Below, one piece after another: positions 10,801 through 19,800 of a stretch of 33,112 nt of DNA. Position 1 is the stretch's first letter; each line of letters begins with the position of its first letter. Made by a program: the position numbers and the translations under genes. The notes under the pieces are model-generated. The model did no database searches, was not told the origin of the DNA, and saw nothing but the letters and a program-made list of their open reading frames with translations. The stretch is from an uncultured Bacteroidales bacterium (GTDB taxonomy: Bacteria > Bacteroidota > Bacteroidia > Bacteroidales > WCHB1-69). Location: positions 73,171 to 106,282 of the forward strand of contig CAMVOL010000005.1 in NCBI GenBank assembly GCA_947169105.1, in the 5' to 3' direction.

Positions 10801-13800
10801 AGTCTGGAATGTTACCTGCGCTTTGGCATAATTACTTGTATCTATCGGGGATAAGACATATAAGTATGCATCCAAACCAGAATAGGTATTGTGATTACTA
10901 CCGGGGTAATACTTCACATACATCTTGTTATTCATTGACACCAAGTTCGTATCGGTTATGGTGCCATCCTCGCAGACAATGTTTGAACTATGTTCATAGT
11001 TCATATCATCGTAAAACCTCACCTCTAATCGTCCGTTGCCGGGTTGTCCGTCCATACTGTTGACATGCAGGCGAAGACGGGAACCCTCAGGACCGATAAA
11101 CGTGTAACCGCTGGGGTCATTACCATTAGCCTCACAGTCACCGTCTTTACCTCCCGCGTCATAGAGGCATACGCTATCATTGCTTCCAACAGACCTGTCT
11201 CCACCGTTAGTGCCGCCAAAGAGGAACTCCCGATAGTTATCATGTATCTGCGTAACAAACGGGCACATTGTGTCATTCGTCATGGTTACGTAGTAGGTCT
11301 CTTGCGTTTCTGGAGACGGCACCGTATAGGTGCTGCTCTGTCCTGCCTCCTCTTTCACCATAGTGATGAGGTCAGGAGCATACCAACGGAATACGGGGTT
11401 CATCCCCAATTCAGTGGTGGCCGTCAACACGGCATCCTCACCGTAGCAGACTACTGCGTTTTGAGTATTTATCCCACTGGGATTTGCAGTCTTTACGGAT
11501 ACCGTAGCAGGGGCGAAGTCCGTTGCATCATGTGGCACCTTGGCATAGACGTAGGCATCCAATCCGGGATAGGTGTTATTGTCACAACCGTGATCGAAAT
11601 ACACATACATCCAGTTGTCTGCCGACTCAAAGTCCAGATCACTTTGTGTGCCATACAGAGTTTGGGACTCCTCACCTCCGTTAGCGTTATGCCAAGACAC
11701 ATCAACACGACCTCCATCAGCTATCTGCATGTTAGAGATATGCAGATGGATTTTAGAACCAGATGGGGCGCTGAAATAACGGCTGTAACTTTTGCAGTTG
11801 GCTGTATAGTCTCCATCCTTTCCGCCCATATCATAAAGGCACACACTATCCTCGGCTGCAAGGTTAACATCTCCATCTCCAACACCCATCAACACCTCAC
11901 GGTAGTTGTTGTGAATAGCCTCCATTACCTCGCAGTTTTCTGCATTGGAAACGGACACATAATAGGTTTCGTTGCGAAGCACCTGCCTGGGTAATTGGCT
12001 TGTGCCGCCTTCGGGCACGGTTTCCGTATGGATCGGTTCTATCAAATCCGGGCCATACCATGTGAACGTCAGGTCGCTGCCAGTCAGACTCGGTGCGCTT
12101 GCCTGTAAGTAGCCATCCGTACCGTAGCAGGCGGTGAGGTCTTCGGTTGTGATTTTGCTCGGGGAAATAGGGGCTTTCACCGTAACATTTGCAGCGGCGA
12201 ACAAGGTGTCGCTGTGGGGTGTCATCGCATACACGTAGGCATCCAATCCAGGATAGGTGTTATCGCCACAACCATGGTAGAAATACACATACATCCAGTT
12301 GTCTGCCGACTCAAAGTCCAGATCACTTTGTGTGCCATGCAGGGTTTGGGATTCTGTAGTTCCGTTAGCATTATGCCAAGACACTTCAACACGACCTCCA
12401 TCAGCTATCTGCATGTTAGAGATATGCAGACGGATTTTAGAACCGTCTGGGGCGCTGAAATAATGGCTGTATTCTTTGCAGTTGGCTGTATAGTCTCCAT
12501 CCTTTCCGCCCATATCATAAAGACACACACTATCCTCGGCTGCAAGATTCGTGGTCTCCCAGTTGTTCAGTAGCACCTCACGGTGGTTGACACGTATAGC
12601 CTCCATTACCGCACAGTTGTCTGCATTGGAAACGGACACATAATAGGTTTCGTTGCGAAGCACCTGCCTGGGTAATTGGCTTGTGCCACCTTCGGACACT
12701 GTTTCCGTATGGATCGGGTCTATCAGATCCGGGCCATACCATGTGAACGTCAGGTCGCCCGTCAGACTCGGTGCGCTTGCCTGTAAGTAGCCATTCGTAC
12801 CGTAGCAGGCGGTGAGGTCTTCGGTTGTGATTTTGCTCGGAGAAACAGGGGCTTTCACCGTGACATTTGCAGAGGCGAACAGTGTGTCACTATGTGGTGT
12901 CATCGCGTACACGTAGGCATCCAATCCGGGATAGGAGTTGCCGCCGCAACCCGTGTTGAAATATACATACATCCAGTTGTCTGCTGACTCAAAGTCCCGC
13001 TGCTCACCTTGTGTACCATACAGCGTTTGGGATACCTCATTTCCATTAGCATCATGCCAAGACACTTGAACAGAACCGTCATTGTTGCCATCCATCTGCA
13101 GACTGGAGATGTGAAGACGGATTTTAGAGCCTGTAGGACCGTTGAAATAGTTGGAATACCCATTACAGCTGGCTGTATAGTCTCCGTTCTTGCCTCCCCT
13201 GTCGTAAAGGCACACGCTGTCCTCAGCCGCGAGACTGACATCGTTACTACCAATACCCATCAGCACCTCACGGTAGTTGTGGTGAATGGTCTCCGTTACC
13301 GCGCAGTTATCCGCATTGGAGACAGACACATAATAGGTTTCGTTGCGAAGCACCTGTACTGGCAACTGACTTGTGCCGCCTTCAGACACCGTTTCCGTAT
13401 AAATCGGTTCTATCAAATCCGAGTCGTACCATTTGAACGTCAGGTCGCCCGTCAGACTCGGTGCGCTTGCCGTCAAGTAGCCCTCCGTACCATAGCAGGC
13501 GGTGAGGTCTTCGGTTGTGATTTTGCTCGGGGAAATGGCGTCCTTCACCGTAACATTTGCAGCGGCCATCGTTACTTCATGTACACTCATGTGCCCCATT
13601 CCATTCTCAACACCCACAAGAGCATCCCATCCTATTTGTTCGGGATACAGGGAAGATGTGTAGTTTTGCCAACGCACGGTCATCGTCCCGCTTTCAGCAT
13701 AGAAGGTTGCATTCAGGTTTTCGTTATTACAGCAATAGCCCCAAGAACTTTGATGACTTGACGGTGTTCCATCATAAATAGACAGATTCTCATTACCACT

Positions 13801-16800
13801 TCCTTGGAAATTGTAAAGGTCCATCCTCACCCGTTTGCCTGCCGGTGCCTTGAACGTATATGTCCAGCCACCATTGTTATTATTATATGTACTATAATTA
13901 CCGTCAGGACCGCCTTCGTCATAAAAATGCACGGCCTCCCCTTCTGCAAACGTTCTGACCCCACCGTTGGATGCCTCATTCATCAATACGGTAACATATC
14001 CCGGCGGCAGTGTCGGACACTGGTCTATAGGGCTGGCGTTTACGTAGTAGGTGGTTGCAGAGGTTATTGTTGGCTGGTAAGTGTCGGTGACACCTGAATT
14101 TACAGACAACAGGTTATAGTTTTTATCGTACCACGCATAGCGCAATTCGTCGGTATTGTTTTCCACGGAGGCTTCCAAAGTGGCCTGACTCCCGTAGCAA
14201 TATGCGCCAGAACCTGTTACATTCACATCGGTGAAAGACGGGGTCTTAAACTTAATCCGCGCTTTGGCAAAAATGTTACTGTCTTGCGGCATCACCGCAT
14301 ACACGTAGGCATCCAAGCCTGGATAGGTACCATAGTCGCAACCCGTGTAAAAAAGCACTCTCATCCAGTTGTCAACTGACTCAAAGTCCTGCCGCTCACC
14401 TTGTGTACCATACAATATTTTGGACTCCTCACTTCCATTAGCGTTATGCCAAAATACCTGGAGATAGCCATCTCCCATTTGCAGGTTGGAGATGTGCAGA
14501 CGGATTTTAGAACCAGATGGGCCACTGAAATAACGGTTATGTTCATTGCAGTTGGCCGTATAGTCACCGTCCTTTCCGCCTGCATCATAGAGACATACGC
14601 TGTCAGAGGCTGCAAGAGTCGTGGTCTGCCAATTGTCGTTCAGTAGCACCTCACGGTAGTTATTGTGTATTTGCGGCACCAACGGGCAACCTCCGTCACC
14701 GACTACGGTTACGTAATAGGTTTCCTCTCTCTGCGGTTCAGTAATCGTGTAAGTGCTTGGGTCGCCTGCATGGTCGATGGGTTCTGTATGCACCACCGTG
14801 AACAGGTCAGAAGAATACCAGATGAACGTCTGGGGAGCGGCAACCGTTGACGTGGCATATAAAGTAGCATCCTCACTATAGCACACTATGGCATCCGTAG
14901 GAGTGATGGTTTGGGCGTCGCCAATGCGGGAAGAGGCCACCGCCTCGGCCACCGCAGGACGAGTGATAGTGAACACATGAGCAGAAAAACCATTGTGATA
15001 TTCATCGTAGCTACTGAATTTCACCAACATCATACCGGAAGAGGCCGTAAAAGCGGAACCGTCCGTGATTTGGGTATTTGTAGTCAAATTGGTTCCCATC
15101 ACGCTGTTTCCGTCATAGATGGCCAATGCACTGGTATTGAAATATTGATACCCTTCAAAATAGATTTCCAGCGGGGAGCCGTCAGCAGAAGTGAACAAGA
15201 GGGTGTAGGACGTTGCCGTACAATTCCCTTCGGGGCCGCCGTCGTCATAGAAGCGGATATGGTCGTTGTTCCCCACCTGTACGGTACCGTTATGCATCAG
15301 CAGGGTATCTGTAACCGCATACTGGAGTTTGATTTCGTGATTCACTATAGCGGCAGAAGGACAATACTCATCGTTGTAAGCCAGCACATAATAGGTTCTG
15401 GGCTCTGTGATTTGCTGCGCCACGTAAGTGTTGGTTGTGGAAACCACCTCTGTAAGGGCGGCATCGGCATACCATATTATATTAGGATTGCTGATCGTGG
15501 GGGTGGCCGTCAGTGTGGCATCTTGCCCATAGCATACGCTGACCGGATCAACACTGACTCCAGGAGTTGACATCGCATCCATGGAGGGGTGGATGGTTAC
15601 CTGATATTCTGCCTCATCATTTTCAAGAGGAGTACGTGTCCAGTCCCAATTTTGGAATACAGATTCGCCATCACCTTGGTCGCAGCTCCATATTTGCGCC
15701 TGAATATTTTTGGTCGTATTGGTGTTTACGTATATTTCATTGTGTACATTGAACGTCTTTGAGACGGTTTCACCAGCATCAACATCGCCGATGACAATGA
15801 CCGTATCGGCAGGATTTCCATACACCATACCTGCGGGCAGATTGAGTCTTACAGACACGCCCGTAGCGGTCTCTCCACCTTCGTTTTTCACATTTGCTGA
15901 CATGGCAAACGTATCTTGGCAGATAGAGGTAACGTCAGAGGTAAGGGTCAAGGACAAGGCAATGTTGGCCACTTCCAAATACAAAACTGCAGAACCAGGA
16001 CCAGAGCACGGCGTACTGCTGGCATCTGTAACGATTACCCTCACGTATGTTGATTGGTTGAGCGCAGCATAGGAATAGGTATTGCTAAGGCCATCAATAA
16101 TAGGAGCACCCGTCAAGTCGTTCCATGTCTGGTTGTCGGTCGATTCCTGCCATACATATTGATAGTTTGTGCTTCGTCCGCCATGTGCGGTTGCGGTAAT
16201 ATCAATAGAATGTCCGTAACGGGCAGGGAGCTCCGGACTTACGGTCAGTGACACATCCACGCTGTCAAGCACATGAACTCTGGCTTCAGCGGGGGTTGCC
16301 GAGCAGCCGACAACAGCGTCCCAACCTTCAGCTTGGTCGGTGAGGTCGGATCTGAACCGCAGGGTCAAAGCGCTACTATTGGAAGAAATGTCGGAAGGGA
16401 TTGTACTACCGCTAAGAGTGGCTATAAGAGAGTCTGTATGGACAATAGGACCGGAATAGACATAGAGTTTGTCACTTCCTACTAAATCGAAACTATTGAA
16501 AGAAAGTGTAATACGGTCTGTCGGGTCCGCAGAAGAGAAGGTAATCGTATCTTTCTCGCCAGAACCATAGTATTGGGCGGAACCGCCAGAGTCGAACAGA
16601 CGGACATTTTCTCCGCAACTCATGTGTACAGCAATGGAATCTCCCATATTAAGATACCGCTGTACTGTTCCTGAATGGGTTTCGCAATGGAGTTCATCCA
16701 TTACGGTTACATAGACGGCCGTGTCAGCCGTCAGGCCTGACAGGGTAAATGTAGCCGTTTCCCCGCTTGTGGCGATGTATTTTTCATCCAGCAAATTATC

Positions 16801-19800
16801 CTGTGTGGGAGTGTCGTACCATTTTACCGTGTATGCGGAACCCAACGTCGGAGAGGTGGCTGTGAACGTAACGTCGCCGCCATAACAGACCGTATCACTG
16901 TTCACCGTAACATCGCAAGAGGAGGTCATCTCACGCAGGGAGATTAATACAGTATCCTCGGGAATGATGTACGTGCAAATTGAATCACTCACAGAATGCA
17001 CCCAAAAGCGGTTAGGGCTGGTGGCCGTGTAGGAGAACTCATGTGTTTGAAGATCTGAATAGTTTATGAAGGTTACTATGGAATTGTTTTCGTGTCCAAT
17101 CACATATTCGCCAGTTGGGGAACCATTGGGATTGGTGGGGGTGAATGTGAGTTGCACTTCCCCACCAGGACATACCGTAGGAGAAGTCGGGGTAATAGTG
17201 ACTTCAGGAACCCGAATGACATCCACAAAAATACTATCTGTAAAGCCGGCCGAACACTCAGTGAAATCCACGTTCACATAGTATGTGTCGGCTTCGGCAT
17301 CTCTCGGTATCAAAACCGTTGCCTCACTGGTAAGCACATTAAAAGTGCCACTTTTGTTGTACCAACGATAGTTGAAGAGATTATTAATGGAACTTACGTT
17401 CACTGTAATTTCGGTACCTTCGCACTTGGTCACCGCCTTTAATGTAGCGGAAGGACCGCTGGTTTGATGGTCGCCGCTTTCATCATTGTACCAGACTACG
17501 ATGCTGCTCTTGAAATCGCGCATCACGATGGAGGAGTCGGTGCTGTTCCATCCACACACATCAGATACATATAGGGTCAGATGGTCATTCTGGTGTACGT
17601 CTGGCAAATTCAGAAATTCTCCGGTTTGATTGGTGCCCAACAATTCATTGTTGGCATTATATAAAGTATAGGTATAGGGAGCCATACCTCCGGCAGCCTT
17701 GCAGAATAAAAAGCCCTTGGTGTTACCGCCCGCGTCGCAGACAAAAGCTGTGGGATTCTGTTCATAGTAGAGCACACCGCTTTCGTAGGTGATGATGGTG
17801 TCGAAATAGTCGGTGCGGCAATAAAGGGAAGTGTCCAACGTGTACATACGCAACGTATAAGTGCCGGGTTTGGTGAGTCGGATCGTCGGATGGTCGGACA
17901 CACGGTAATCGCGGTTGTCGTGGCCGGTCGAGTCTCCCAATACTTTTACGTAAGTGTTGAGTTCGTGTGGATTATCCAACCATACTTCATCCGCTTGCAT
18001 GGGGTCATTCACATCGGCACCCAATTTTACCCGACTGAACTGACCTCCGGTCAACTGGATATACATCTCCATACAGTTCTGCTCAGCGGTGAACGAAAGG
18101 TCCTCCGTCCGCTCAATCACTTCTTTACCGTAGTAATAGCTATATGAGTTATTTACCGTGTCACAGGCCGTGAGGAATGACCACTCATAATCACCGTATG
18201 GGAAACAATTCTCTTCCACAGTAATTCCAAAATAATAACCCCATTGATAATTTTGTTCATACACACTTGTTACTACATCTCCATGATCCTCGTTTTCCCA
18301 CACCACATCCCACTCATTGCGGTCGAACGAATAGGTGGCGGTGAAGTTGTACTTGTTCTCGTAAGGACTGCGCGTGACTTTGATCTGCATGCCATCACGC
18401 ATATACTTGAACCGGTTGGGGTCTGGCATGGCAAGCAAACCACTCTCATTATTACCAAACGCACTATTGCTTATTTCTTCATAGATACGGATTCCCGTTG
18501 GAGCTTGACAACACCTATACATGTCATAACCTGTACTATATTCATCAATCCATTGTGAATAACTGCAACCTACCCCTCTATATGCCTCAGCAGACCTAGT
18601 ACGATCATACATAGTTACGTTAGGGTAGGTTATCACAGGGCAGTTTTTGGCATCGGTCACTACTATCTTTACCGGGAATGTGATCGTGGTATCCGATATG
18701 GAACCGTATAATGCCTCCATATCCGACTTGCGAATCTCCCACGAATCCCAATAATAATTGGTGCGTTGTGTCTTTACGGTCTCATGGGTAAGGGTATCGA
18801 TCATCTTCCATGTGAATGGCCCTGTGAAAAACGCCGCAGTCGTTGTACTACTATATGGTATTGAGGAAGTCATATATTCATTCCAACTCCCAGTATATGA
18901 ATAACGATTTTTCGCCGTATATTCATGAACGGAGGGGATGCGATAGGAACAAGCATCGTACACCACTTCGTTTTGATTATAACGCACTGAATCATAGGTT
19001 TCTATTGCTGCCCAATATTTCTCTAATATTTGTGTATAGCGTGTTATCGTATCTGTTTGTCCGGGTAAGGTACACCGGTACTGGAACGTAAGATACTTGC
19101 CATACAGAGGACAATACGATGACATATTGTGGGCTGTGTCATAAATAGTATAGTTTACATAATAGCTATAGTCGCTGTTGCGGGTGAGCTGATCGAAAAT
19201 AATGGGGAACGGTTTCCAGTCGGAGGTATCAATATCCCCATAACAAACGCGATATTGCAGAAATCCACGGTAGGCACTTTCGAGGTAATCCCAGACATCC
19301 GCATCAACCGAAAGTCGTGCACTGTAAAAATGAACTATATTGCTGTCGGTATAATTGGGTGCGCTTGCACTAAAATGTATGTCGGTAAGCATAGGAGCAC
19401 GCACTGCCCGGATGTCGAAAGCATATTTTGGATTGGTTTTCTGGCAGCCATCCTCCAATAACAGAGAATAGCTTCCAACGGCGAGACTATCGAACGTGTA
19501 GTAGGTGGCGAAGTCGTAGCGGTGGGCATCGGTTCCTGAATACATTGGACCATTCAACACCTTGTCGAGTACTATGTCATTCTGCGAATCGGTGATGACA
19601 AAATGCAGAGGGAAGTTAGGGTTGGACACCTGAAATTGTATCCGTCCTGTGTTTTGCCCTGGCAGAGAAGGCCGCCCGCCATACATCTCGCTGTTCTCGG
19701 CGATGGCCTGACCCACCAAGTTGAGGGTACTCGGAAGGTATGCATTTTGCACCTCTACCAAAGTGGTCGTACTAACACCTATAGGAACAGGTACTATCTC

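Noticed and set aside
11515-13570. Regularly spaced near-identical repeats considered as a possible CRISPR-like array
   Set aside because: The period is ~690 bp, fully in frame, and encodes protein modules; there are no short repeats with unique spacers and no cas genes.
2000-19553. Many plus-strand frames (up to 329 codons) inside the giant gene
   Set aside because: They recur because the gene is repetitive; one continuous minus-strand frame with signal peptide, modules and terminator explains the region.
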